DNA from: Spirochaetaceae bacterium
GTDB lineage: Bacteria > Spirochaetota > Spirochaetia > Treponematales > Breznakiellaceae
NCBI GenBank assembly: GCA_031290205.1
Contig: JAITNZ010000029.1
Coordinates: 1-16,419 of the forward strand
DNA: 16,419 bases
Direction of reading: 5' to 3'
Shown: positions 6,043 to 14,029 of the stretch, one piece after another
How positions within the stretch are numbered: the stretch's first letter is position 1
How the letters are laid out: each line of letters starts with the position of its first letter
Notes under the pieces: generated by a model
What the model was told of the DNA's origin: nothing
What the model saw: the letters and a program-made list of their open reading frames with translations, nothing else
Databases searched by the model: none
Position numbers and translations under genes: made by a program

Positions 6043-8646
6043 TCATTCCTTCGTCCACGCCGTGCCGCCTTGCTGGCGTTTATACGTTCCTATGGCGGCG
6101 GTGGTGTAGCTGAAGTATACGGTGTATAAGTCTGTGTCGCGGAATGCATCTACACGGAAATTGCTGCTGGCGGTCATGATGCTGTTGAAGCTGACGCTAA
6201 GAAGGTTGGTGCAGCCCCAGAACGCATAGTCGTAGATACTTGTTAGGCTTGCCGGTAGGACAATGCTGGTAAAGCCGGTGCAATCTTGGAACGCGCTGTC
6301 ATGGATAATTTCGAGGGCTGACGGCAGGGTTATGGACAGAAGGCTGGGGCAGTTAGTGAACGCACGATTGCGAAGCTCGGTGATGTTTGACGGCAGGGTA
6401 ACGCTGGCAAGATTCATACAGGAAGCAAACATCCCAGATTGGACGATGCTGACACTTGCGGGCCAGCTAATCTCGGTAAACTTGCTGCAAGATTCGAACG
6501 CATTTGCGCCGATGGCGGTAAGGCTGTCCGGCAACGTAACATTGCTAAGGTTGATGCAGCTTCGAAATGCCGAATCACCGATGGATTGGAGCCCTGCCGG
6601 CAGGGTTATACCGTCGAGGCTAACACAGGCTTTGAATGCATCGTTGCCGATGGAGATGAGGGTTGACGGCAGATTTATATCAGTAAGGCTCGTGCATTCG
6701 TTGAACGCGTCCGTGCCGAGGGAGACGAGGTTTGCCGGCAGGGTAACACTGCCAAGGGCGGTGCAGTATCGGAACGCACTCGCACCTATCGTGTCGAGGT
6801 TTGTGCATTGTGCCAGATCCATCCGCGTAAGGGCGGTGCATTGGAAGAACGCGCCAAGTTCAATGGTGCTGACGCTTGCCGGAACGTTTACGCTGATAAG
6901 AGCGGTGCATTCACGGAACGCCTCGTTCCCGATGGTCTGAACGCTTTCGGGCAGATTGAGCATGGTGATGAACGTGTTCGCTTTGATGACACTGCTCATC
7001 ACTGCCTGCGTGACGGTGCCGTTGGCAAAGTTGTTGCTCGTGTCGTTAAAGTTGAGCGACACGAAGGCGGCGGCGGTGGTGGTTTTCCCGTTGATAGCCG
7101 TCATCGCCACCGCATCAAGCGTGCCGGCGTTGATGATCTTGATATTCACCGGCTTGTTCGCGCTGTTGCCTGCCGCCTTGTTGGCGCTGATAAAATTGGC
7201 AAGCTCCGTCCAGCCGTTATTGGATTGCAGCATATAATCATAGACCGCTTCGACGGCAAAACGCAGATCTGCCTCCGCGCGGATTGCGTTACCGCCGCTT
7301 ACGACAAGGGTCGCGCTGTAGCTGTCTAAGACAAGCCCTGTTTTGGGGCGCACGGTGAAGGCGCCGGCGCCGTTCAGCCCCAAGCCGGCGAGCGAAGCCG
7401 CAGAAAGAATGAAGTGCTCTGCGCCCGCGCCAGACAGCGCGATGCTGAGGGCGCCTGTGGGGCGGTTCCCCGTGTTCGTTACTGTTACCGAAAGCGGGGT
7501 CTGCTCCCCATAGCCGTAGGCGGCGTCGGGGAAGCTATAAGGGTGAAGGCTGTCAAGGGGCGCGCCGCCGTCTGTCAGCGTAATGCCGTAGCTCCCCTCA
7601 GCCGCGCCTTCGACCACCGTTACCCAATACTCAGCATTGCTCGTGCCGTTTTCCGCCGTAACCGTATATTTGACCGCTGTGCTGAAATTCTGCTCCGCCA
7701 AGTCAAGCGGCGCGATTTGCGCCCCCGAATGCACTATCGTGGGCTTTAACGCGCTCATATCGGTCCCCGCAGGCACCGTTACCGTGATGGTTTTCGTCGC
7801 TTCGTCAATGTCGCCCGAAACCGACTCGCTAAGACCGGCGGGATAATTCTCTTTTTTTTCAAAACCGAAGAAGTAAACCCGCGCCGAGTCGTCTGTCCGC
7901 TGCATCACGCTGACGGTGTAGGTTTTTTCGTTATTTTCACGGGTTTTCGTCGTACTTATCGTATAGAGGACGTTATCCGTCCAGTCGGATTGTGCCGCGG
8001 GTAAAAAGCTGTTACCCGTATTGCAGGTAATCGTCGGGACGAGCGGGCTGAGCGGAGAACCAAGCGGCAGCACTGCAACAACGGTTTTCAGCCGCTGGTT
8101 AATACCGGCGACGACATCGGCGGAGAGCAGCGTCTGGTTTTCGCTCTGCTTAAAGCGAAAGTCGACCAACGCCGCCGTGAGGTCCGGCTCGGGTAAAATA
8201 TCGCCGTTCAGCGCCCAGAGTCGGGCGGAAGGCGTGATACCCGACCGGTTGATGCTGACCAGCACGACGCCCTCCTCAGCCTCTGGAACATTGATCACCG
8301 TGAGCCGGTAAACCGGCACAGCCGATTTGAGCAGCCCGACGGCTTTGATTTTTCTCGCATCCGGAGTCCCTTCGGGATATTCAAACTCAAAGTTGAAGAG
8401 CTCGGCTAAGCCCGCCGCATCGAGGTCGTCCTTCAAGGCGGGAATATCCTTGCTAAAGTCGAGCGTCAGCACCGCCGTCCTTGCCCCGTTATCGTCAAAC
8501 TGCGCACCCGGCACCAAACGGATCCACACCGTCTCGGGCGCAAGACTCAAGCCTGATGTATCGGCAATCGCATTGCAAGCGCTGAATGCTGAGAGTGCTG
8601 TTAGTGCTGTGCATACCAGTAATATTAGTTTTGTTTTGTTTCTCAT
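6043..8646 (-). CDS. Modular lipoprotein with BspA-type leucine-rich repeats
   Basis: The protein has 867 residues. The signal peptide ends in a lipobox-like AFSAC (Cys24), so a lipid-anchored envelope or surface protein is expected. Residues 25-154 form a domain almost identical to that of the neighbouring 8831-10999 product. About 155-350 hold two Ig-like segments of the kind found in bacterial surface lipoproteins. About 351-466 resemble an anchor-type beta domain (LSVTVTNTGNRPTGALSI). From about 558 to 838 there are eleven repeats of about 23 residues with the pattern SITLPSALEIIHDSAFQDCT, typical of BspA/TpLRR proteins, which in related bacteria bind host or matrix proteins. The tail ends in GTYKRQQGGTAWTKE. 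AGGAG lies 6 bases before the ATG. The gene sits between element copies 1 and 2. Its ligand is unknown. Confidence 0.9.
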   Translation of the reverse strand: MRNKTKLILLVCTALTALSAFSACNAIADTSGLSLAPETVWIRLVPGAQFDDNGARTAVLTLDFSKDIPALKDDLDAAGLAELFNFEFEYPEGTPDARKIKAVGLLKSAVPVYRLTVINVPEAEEGVVLVSINRSGITPSARLWALNGDILPEPDLTAALVDFRFKQSENQTLLSADVVAGINQRLKTVVAVLPLGSPLSPLVPTITCNTGNSFLPAAQSDWTDNVLYTISTTKTRENNEKTYTVSVMQRTDDSARVYFFGFEKKENYPAGLSESVSGDIDEATKTITVTVPAGTDMSALKPTIVHSGAQIAPLDLAEQNFSTAVKYTVTAENGTSNAEYWVTVVEGAAEGSYGITLTDGGAPLDSLHPYSFPDAAYGYGEQTPLSVTVTNTGNRPTGALSIALSGAGAEHFILSAASLAGLGLNGAGAFTVRPKTGLVLDSYSATLVVSGGNAIRAEADLRFAVEAVYDYMLQSNNGWTELANFISANKAAGNSANKPVNIKIINAGTLDAVAMTAINGKTTTAAAFVSLNFNDTSNNFANGTVTQAVMSSVIKANTFITMLNLPESVQTIGNEAFRECTALISVNVPASVSTIELGAFFQCTALTRMDLAQCTNLDTIGASAFRYCTALGSVTLPANLVSLGTDAFNECTSLTDINLPSTLISIGNDAFKACVSLDGITLPAGLQSIGDSAFRSCINLSNVTLPDSLTAIGANAFESCSKFTEISWPASVSIVQSGMFASCMNLASVTLPSNITELRNRAFTNCPSLLSITLPSALEIIHDSAFQDCTGFTSIVLPASLTSIYDYAFWGCTNLLSVSFNSIMTASSNFRVDAFRDTDLYTVYFSYTTAAIGTYKRQQGGTAWTKE
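6135..6975 (-). repeat. Tandem leucine-rich repeat coding region
   Basis: Eleven units of about 69 bases plus a capping unit encode the BspA-type repeats. Shared words such as GCCGGCAGGGTAA and GAACGC recur in successive units. This leaves long open frames on the other strand that are not genes. Confidence 0.85.
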
Positions 8647-8668
8647 TTTGATCTCCTATATTTTTAGA
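8185..8668. repeat. Shared 5' block of the lipoprotein pair, copy A
   Basis: Covers the leader (AGGAG site), the signal peptide and the common N-terminal domain of the leucine-rich-repeat lipoprotein. It is nearly identical to 10547-11021, including third codon positions. The main difference is a three-codon indel in the signal peptide. Confidence 0.9.
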
Positions 8669-8831
8669 GGGGAACGGGGAACGGGGAACGGGGAACAGGG
8701 GGAAGATTTCACTTTGAATTTTTTCCCCACTCCTCACTCATACCTCATCTCTCACTTTCACTCTTCTTGCATATCGCAAGGTTACATCCACTTACCTGTC
8801 TTCCCCTGTTCCCTGTTCCCCGTCTTCCCCC
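8669..8831. repeat. GGGGAAC-ended intergenic element, copy 2, with G-quadruplex motif
   Basis: The left end has four GGGG runs with AAC between them, then AGGGGG (8669-8702). The right end TCTTCCCCTGTTCCC...CCCC (8799-8821) is the near-perfect inverse, so the element has inverted ends of about 23 bp. A central dyad CTTGC-ATATC-GCAAG lies at 8766-8780. The outer right edge reaches the TAG stop of the propeller gene. The plus strand at the left end fits the four-run G-quadruplex pattern exactly. Confidence 0.9.
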
Positions 8832-10999
8832 TACCTATACCCCACGATGACCGCGTTCTGGAATATGTTTTGGTGTTCATCGCTGGTTTCGTCTCGTTTG
8901 TAGGTTCCCTGTGCGCTGACATTGTTGCCGTAGCCAAACGTTTCGTCTCCGTCCTGCCAGCCTACTGCAGAGATGCCGTGTCTGTTCGCCGCGACACCGT
9001 AAAACTGCGAAAGGCAGGAGGCGCCGCTTACCGACTGCGCCCACAGCGCGGCGCCGGTATCGCCTGAGTATTGCACTACCACCGCATTTATCGTTGTGGA
9101 GCTTCCCGTCGCGCTTGCGCCGTCGTAATCACAAGCAAGCTGCTGCATCCCCGCCGCATAGACATTGCCAAGCCCGTCCGCCGAGGCAGCGAGAAAATAC
9201 GCGGCGCCGATGCTTGGATGTGCCCACTGTACGACTCCGGCGCCGTTGTATTTAACTACGAGCGCATGAGCGTCGTCTGCTCCCGCTACATATATACCGC
9301 CGACTCCATCCGCCGTAACACTGGAAAATGCTCTTTTGCCGCCGCCCAACTGTGCCCAGCAGACGGTTCCGCTCTCGTCATATTTCACTATCACCCCGTT
9401 TGACCCGTCTTGGCTTCCCTGGAGAGTAACGCTACCGTAAACAAATTCTCCGGTGCCGGTCTGGTTACCCACCGCATACGCGTTGCCCGCCCCATCCGCC
9501 GCAACACCGGTATAGTCCACCCCAAATTCCATCGCAAATTCCTCATCGTCGGAGCTACTCTTGTCCACCGACCGTGTCCATTGCAAGACTCCGGTATCCC
9601 TGTTGTATGCGCATATCACCGCACCCTCGGGCGAAGAACCAGATCCGCCTGTGAACTCTCTCCCCGCTGCATAAACCTTGGTCGCATCTACCGCAACAGC
9701 GAAAAAATCTGCGCTTCCTTGACTCTGCTCTGGGCAGAAAAACGTTACCCATTGCGCGGCTCCGGTCTTGTCGTATTTCGCTATCACCCCACTCGAGTTG
9801 GCGGCTTCTTTGTGGACGCCGTTGCTGTAGGTATATATCCCCGCATTCTGTTGCCCCACCACATAAATGCCGCCAAGCTCGTCAACCGCGACACCGTAAA
9901 ATATCGAATAGCCGGAATCCTGCGGCGCCTGAACGACTCTTGCCCACTGCGCGGTTCCGCTGCTGTCGTATTGCACTAACACCGCAGATATTACCACGTT
10001 TTCATCCTGTGTTGCCTGTGTTGCCTGTGCGTCCGCAGAGCCGCCGTAGTTAAATTTTCCGCCGCCCACCTGGAGTCCCACCGCATAGGTAAACCCGTCC
10101 GCATCCTTCGCGACAGCTTGAAATCGGGACGCATTTCCTCCATACCGTGCCGCCGCCGCGAATTGCGCTTCGGGCGGACCCACTTTGAAGCTCACGGTAA
10201 AGCTCTTTGCGAAGTTGCGCTTGCCGCTCACCGTAAGCGTGGCGGTGTAGAGCGCCAAGCCGAGCCCCGTCTTAGGCTGCACGGTAAAAGCGCCTTCAGC
10301 CGTACCGCCCACGGCAATGCTGTCGAGGGCGTTCGCGGAAAGAACGAATCGGTCTGCGTTGGATCCCGACAGCACGACGCTCAAGGGACCGGTGGGCTGA
10401 GTTCCCGTGTTTTCGACCGTTACCGAGAGCGCCGCGGGGGCGGGGTAGCTAATCTCCTGCCAAACGCGCGCGAAGCTGTAGCCGCTGCTCCCAAAGGCGC
10501 CGCCGTCGGCATCGCGCAGGGCAATGCTGTAGCCGGTAATATCCTCCGGATTGGGGAGGATGGTCCCATCCAGCGACCACAGTCGGGTAGCAGGCGAAAT
10601 GCCGCTCTTGTTGATTTTGACCAGCACGATGCCCTCCTCAGCCTCTGGAACATTGATCACCGTGAGCCGGTAAACCGGCACAGCCGATTTGAGCAGCCCG
10701 ACGGCTTTGATTTTTCTCGCATCCGGAGTCCCTTCGGGATAGTCATACTCAAAGCCGAAGAGCTCGGCTAAGCCCGCCGCGTCGAGGTCGTCCTTCAAGG
10801 CGGGAATATCCTTGCTAAAGTCGAGCGTCAGCACCGCCGTCCTTGCCCCGTTATCGTCAAACGGCGCACCGGGCACCAAACGAATCCACACCGTCTCGGG
10901 CGCAAGACTCAAGCCTGATGTATCGGCAATCGCATTGCAAGCGCTGAATGCTGTTAGTGCCGTGCATACCAGTAATATTAGTTTTGTTTCGTTTCTCAT
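8831..10999 (-). CDS. Modular lipoprotein with seven-bladed beta-propeller
   Basis: The protein has 722 residues. The signal peptide ends in TAFSAC (Cys21, lipobox-like). Residues 22-151 are nearly identical to the neighbouring lipoprotein's N-terminal domain. About 155-273 form an anchor-type beta domain (LSVTVENTGTQPTGPLSVVL). From about 290 to the end, seven repeats of the type FYGVAVDELGGIYVVGQQ ... VIAKYDKTGAAQW build a beta-propeller of the SBBP kind, ending in NAVIVGYR. GTYKR near the C-terminus is shared with the neighbour. The protein is probably lipid-anchored in the envelope. Ligand or function is unknown; propellers in such proteins usually bind partners. AGGAG precedes the ATG. 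The gene sits between element copies 2 and 3, and its stop touches copy 2. Confidence 0.9.
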   Translation of the reverse strand: MRNETKLILLVCTALTAFSACNAIADTSGLSLAPETVWIRLVPGAPFDDNGARTAVLTLDFSKDIPALKDDLDAAGLAELFGFEYDYPEGTPDARKIKAVGLLKSAVPVYRLTVINVPEAEEGIVLVKINKSGISPATRLWSLDGTILPNPEDITGYSIALRDADGGAFGSSGYSFARVWQEISYPAPAALSVTVENTGTQPTGPLSVVLSGSNADRFVLSANALDSIAVGGTAEGAFTVQPKTGLGLALYTATLTVSGKRNFAKSFTVSFKVGPPEAQFAAAARYGGNASRFQAVAKDADGFTYAVGLQVGGGKFNYGGSADAQATQATQDENVVISAVLVQYDSSGTAQWARVVQAPQDSGYSIFYGVAVDELGGIYVVGQQNAGIYTYSNGVHKEAANSSGVIAKYDKTGAAQWVTFFCPEQSQGSADFFAVAVDATKVYAAGREFTGGSGSSPEGAVICAYNRDTGVLQWTRSVDKSSSDDEEFAMEFGVDYTGVAADGAGNAYAVGNQTGTGEFVYGSVTLQGSQDGSNGVIVKYDESGTVCWAQLGGGKRAFSSVTADGVGGIYVAGADDAHALVVKYNGAGVVQWAHPSIGAAYFLAASADGLGNVYAAGMQQLACDYDGASATGSSTTINAVVVQYSGDTGAALWAQSVSGASCLSQFYGVAANRHGISAVGWQDGDETFGYGNNVSAQGTYKRDETSDEHQNIFQNAVIVGYR

Positions 11000-11021
11000 T
11001 TTGATCTCCTATATTTTTAGA
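10547..11021. repeat. Shared 5' block of the lipoprotein pair, copy B
   Basis: Counterpart of 8185-8668, covering the same leader, signal peptide and N-terminal domain but in front of the propeller module. The boundary of homology falls at the codons for LPEP/LPNP at the end of the domain. Confidence 0.9.
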
Positions 11022-11202
11022 GGGGAACAGGGAACAGGGAACGGGGGGAAGATTTCACTTTGAAATTTTTTTCCACTCATCACGCCTCGTTACTCAGTCC
11101 TCACTCATACCTCTTCTCTCACTTTCACTCTTCTTGCATATCGCAAGGTTAAATCCACTTACCTGTCTTCCCCTGTCCCCTGTTCCCTGTTCCCCGTCTT
11201 CC
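11022..11202. repeat. GGGGAAC-ended intergenic element, copy 3
   Basis: The left end has GGGGAAC followed by two AGGGAAC heptads and GGGGGG (11022-11048). The dyad CTTGCATATCGCAAG lies at 11133-11147. The right end runs TCTTCCCCTGTCCCC to CCCCGTCTTCC (11166-11202). The heptad number differs from copies 1 and 2. The interval 11203-11272, up to the M42 stop, shows nothing recognisable. Confidence 0.9.
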
Positions 11203-11272
11203 ATAAATCCCTTCTTCACTCCATAGTAAATAATAAACAGAATTGCCTGAATTGTCAAGTAAACGGCGGGAG

Positions 11273-12355
11273 CTACAGGCTCTTGATGTATGCGACAAGG
11301 AGGTCGGCGCAGGCGCGCATGTCGTCGAGACGGACGAGCCCCACGGCGGAGTGAATGTAGCGCGAGGGGAACGAGATGCCGCCGCAGAGGATGCCGTAGG
11401 CGGCAAAATTGATGGTCGAGCCGTCGGTTATGCCGCCGAGCATAAAATCATGCTGATACGGAATGTTATTTTCTTCCGCGATGCGGATGAGCGCCGAGCT
11501 GAGTTTTTGCGGCACCGCCATACCGAGCGGCGAACCGAACGTCGATTCATAAAATTTGATGCAGGCGCCGGCGCCCATTTTTACCGGAGCTGCCTGAAAA
11601 TCTATGCAGGGAATATCACCTGCTATACTCACATCGAGGACGATGGCAATGTCCGGTTTAATTCTGTTTGCCACAGGAAGCGCGCCGCGGCAGCCGTATT
11701 CCTCCTGCACGGTGCCTACCATATAGAGGTCTATAGTGTTTGAGTTTTCTTTTTTAAGGCGGCGCATCACCTCGATCATCACGGCAAGCCCCGCGCGGTT
11801 ATCCACCGATTTGCCGCTGTAGACGCAGGTGCCGTTGAGGAAATGCCCCCTGCGGGCAAAAGATACGATATCACCCGGTGCAACGCCGAGTTTCGCCGCT
11901 TCTTCCTTACTCGACACTCCTATATCAATAAACATATCGTGTACCGGAATAAATGTTGTAAGCTCATCATTTTTTGCAAGATGAGGCGGCTTCGTGCCGG
12001 TAACACCACAGACGACTCCATTCTTGGTGTGTACCGCTAACTCCTGATTGATGATCAAGCGTTCATCGTGAAAGCCGATGGGGAAGAAGCGCAGCAGCCC
12101 GCTCTCTTCGATGACCGAAACCATGAAGCCAAGCTCGTCAATGTGGGCGGCAACCAAGAGCGATTTTGTTTTCGCTTCCCCCCCACTTTTACCCTTAATA
12201 TGATACACTTGATTCCCTATCGCATCTTCGAGGTAGTCGTCGTAGAGCCCCCGGGCTTCTGCAAACAAAACCTGTGCCGCCTCTCCCTCGTAGCCGGAGA
12301 CGCCCACGGCATTATCGAATAGTTCGAGCAATTCACCTAACGATTTTTCTGTCAT
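11273..12355 (-). CDS. M42 family metallo-aminopeptidase
   Basis: The protein has 360 residues, the usual length of the family (FrvX, glutamyl/deblocking aminopeptidases). All expected residues are present: AAHIDELGF with His71 and the partner Asp73, SVDNRAG with the bridging Asp185, TVQEEYG with the catalytic Glu218 and metal ligand Glu219, VLDVSIAGD with Asp241, and RYIHS with His335. These cytosolic enzymes assemble as dodecamers, bind two metal ions and remove N-terminal residues from peptides. ATG 12355 follows the TAG of the preceding lipoprotein gene with no gap, and CGAGGT lies 6 bases before it, so it is the last gene of a coupled three-gene operon. A 35-codon copy of its centre lies at 5756-5860. 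Confidence 0.93.
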   Translation of the reverse strand: MTEKSLGELLELFDNAVGVSGYEGEAAQVLFAEARGLYDDYLEDAIGNQVYHIKGKSGGEAKTKSLLVAAHIDELGFMVSVIEESGLLRFFPIGFHDERLIINQELAVHTKNGVVCGVTGTKPPHLAKNDELTTFIPVHDMFIDIGVSSKEEAAKLGVAPGDIVSFARRGHFLNGTCVYSGKSVDNRAGLAVMIEVMRRLKKENSNTIDLYMVGTVQEEYGCRGALPVANRIKPDIAIVLDVSIAGDIPCIDFQAAPVKMGAGACIKFYESTFGSPLGMAVPQKLSSALIRIAEENNIPYQHDFMLGGITDGSTINFAAYGILCGGISFPSRYIHSAVGLVRLDDMRACADLLVAYIKSL

Positions 12356-14029
12356 CTAATACCTCGGTTTGATACGCCAGAGCCGTCCCGCGGAAAGCCC
12401 CCAACGTTTTTGAACATAAGCTGAGAACGCATTCGCTTCGCGGTCGAATGCTTCAGCAAGGATGGGCCAGTTCTCGGTCCGCTCATCTTTTTTGGGCAGC
12501 GCGCGAAAACGCCATTCATGGTTTTCAAGTTTTTGGGGCCAATATTTGCCAAAATATTCGGCGGCGGCGCCCGCAGGCTGCTGTAAAATATATGCCATAA
12601 ATTCATTTACATAAAGATATTTATCCTGCGTATCATAGGCTGAGTAGTCCAGATACGATTGCAGGAAAATTTTTGCCTGCCGGTCAAGCTTTGCTAAACG
12701 CTGCTCGCTAAATGCGCGAAACTCTTCATCAAGAAAAAATATACCGTGATAACATTCATGCACCATGAGGCGCTGGCGCAGCTCAATCGGCGCTATCTCC
12801 CGTGAAATCGAGATGATAGCTCCCCCCCCCCCCTCATAGAGAGCAGTAGCGTCATCCTGATGCAGTATTCCGTTGGCGAGCAAAATCGTTTCTAATTCGC
12901 GCTCTTCGACTGAAAGGGGAAAATTTATTTTGTGCGCCGCATTAAAAAAAGCCGCGAGCGTTTCGGCACGGTAATCATGGGCGTTCCAGCCGTGCTGCCC
13001 CTCCATATCCGCATCGGAAACGATCTTCCCGCGAAAACCTTTTTTTTCGGCAAAGAACGCAAGCCGTTTAAGCATACGGTCCTGCACGAGGTAATCCGCC
13101 GTATCAAAAATTAAAATCGAAGGAAAAATATCCCAGCAATAAACTTCGTAGCGTTCATCGCGCCAGGCGGATTGCGGCGCCGAAAGGATGATGCCGGGGT
13201 CGGCGGGAATTGGATCTGCGGGGAATTGCCGTTCGGGTGCGGGCAGCAGGTAAAAAGCGCCGGCTACGCCTTCAAACAAAATCGGATATGGTTTACGGTT
13301 GATGATACACTCAGGTATCGTAATACTTTTGTTTATATGCTGATTATCCTGCATATACTCGTAACGTTTACCTGATGTGGTGAACGCCGCGCGAGCGCTT
13401 ACATTTTCTAATTGCAGATTGAGGCTTCCCGCCGGCGCGTATTCGGGCGGCGGGTCAATAATAATAACGCGTTTTCCGTCGCGTTCATCTTGATACACAA
13501 ACGGGCTTAGCGACAAACGCTCCTCACTCATCCTGTATCCGAAAGTCCGCTCGGCAAGCAGCATATTTGTAATATGTAAGGCGGCGCCGGTTTTATTTTT
13601 AGCCTGCACTGCGCACTGGAGCGAAATTGTTTGGATAGTTTTCCCGCTTGCCGGAATCGCGTAAGCTATATGTTCCGGCGTTTTATCTATCCCTAAATAC
13701 GCAAAATCAAGCGGCAGCATAAAACGCGCTCCTTCAACAAAACTAATAACACATTGCACTTCGTCTCCAATACTGAGCGGCTTCGTCCCCACCAGCGTAT
13801 ACTCAATGAGCAAGGAAGTATTTTCCGGTATGGCAAGCGGCGTGGCAAGCTCGAACTCATATTTGCCGTTTGTATCAAGGTCTATACTACCGCTTTGCGC
13901 CTTTTTCGAATGAGCGAACAGCGTCTGCACATTCCCCTCAATATCGGTAAACGAAATCGAAGAGGGTTCGCTGTAAGAACAAGCGGTAACACAGAGAATG
14001 CAAATCAGTATGACGCTATATGTCTTCAT
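12356..14029 (-). CDS. Lipoprotein with HExxH zinc-protease site, containing a G12 tract
   Basis: The protein has 557 residues. The signal peptide (MKTYSVILICILCVTAC) ends in a lipobox with Cys17, so it is probably anchored in the envelope. The first 350 residues are beta-rich and unrecognised. The C-terminal part has MVHECYHGIFF (HExxH, residues 424-428) and YVNEFMAYI with Glu476, a gluzincin-like zinc site, so proteolytic activity is likely. I do not know the family by name. Codons 399-403 (EGGGG) are encoded by a run of 12 G. Loss or gain of one G brings a stop within about 20 codons, before the active site. The ATG overlaps the upstream gene's stop (ATGA) and the stop abuts the M42 start, so all three genes are coupled. 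The partners suggest peptide breakdown, outside and inside the cell. Confidence 0.8.
   Translation of the reverse strand: MKTYSVILICILCVTACSYSEPSSISFTDIEGNVQTLFAHSKKAQSGSIDLDTNGKYEFELATPLAIPENTSLLIEYTLVGTKPLSIGDEVQCVISFVEGARFMLPLDFAYLGIDKTPEHIAYAIPASGKTIQTISLQCAVQAKNKTGAALHITNMLLAERTFGYRMSEERLSLSPFVYQDERDGKRVIIIDPPPEYAPAGSLNLQLENVSARAAFTTSGKRYEYMQDNQHINKSITIPECIINRKPYPILFEGVAGAFYLLPAPERQFPADPIPADPGIILSAPQSAWRDERYEVYCWDIFPSILIFDTADYLVQDRMLKRLAFFAEKKGFRGKIVSDADMEGQHGWNAHDYRAETLAAFFNAAHKINFPLSVEERELETILLANGILHQDDATALYEGGGGAIISISREIAPIELRQRLMVHECYHGIFFLDEEFRAFSEQRLAKLDRQAKIFLQSYLDYSAYDTQDKYLYVNEFMAYILQQPAGAAAEYFGKYWPQKLENHEWRFRALPKKDERTENWPILAEAFDREANAFSAYVQKRWGLSAGRLWRIKPRY
12822..12833. repeat. 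C12/G12 homopolymer inside a coding sequence
   Basis: Twelve C on the plus strand (G on the coding strand) lie within an otherwise intact reading frame. With 11 G the frame meets TAG 14 codons after the Glu codon; with 13 G it meets TGA a few codons later. Both truncated products lack the HECYH site. Confidence 0.95.

Noticed and set aside
6263..6940. 225-codon frame on the plus strand
   Set aside because: It is the complement of the tandem leucine-rich repeats, whose periodic codons keep the opposite strand open; no start signal or family match.
8669..8821. CRISPR array suggested by regular short repeats
   Set aside because: The heptads are contiguous, without unique spacers, and no cas gene is present.
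8327..9067. 246-codon frame on the plus strand
   Set aside because: Runs antisense to the shared 5' block and through element copy 2; a shadow of a duplicated region.
10118..10771. 217-codon frame on the plus strand
   Set aside because: Antisense to the propeller lipoprotein, Arg/Gly-rich composition typical of an opposite-strand shadow.
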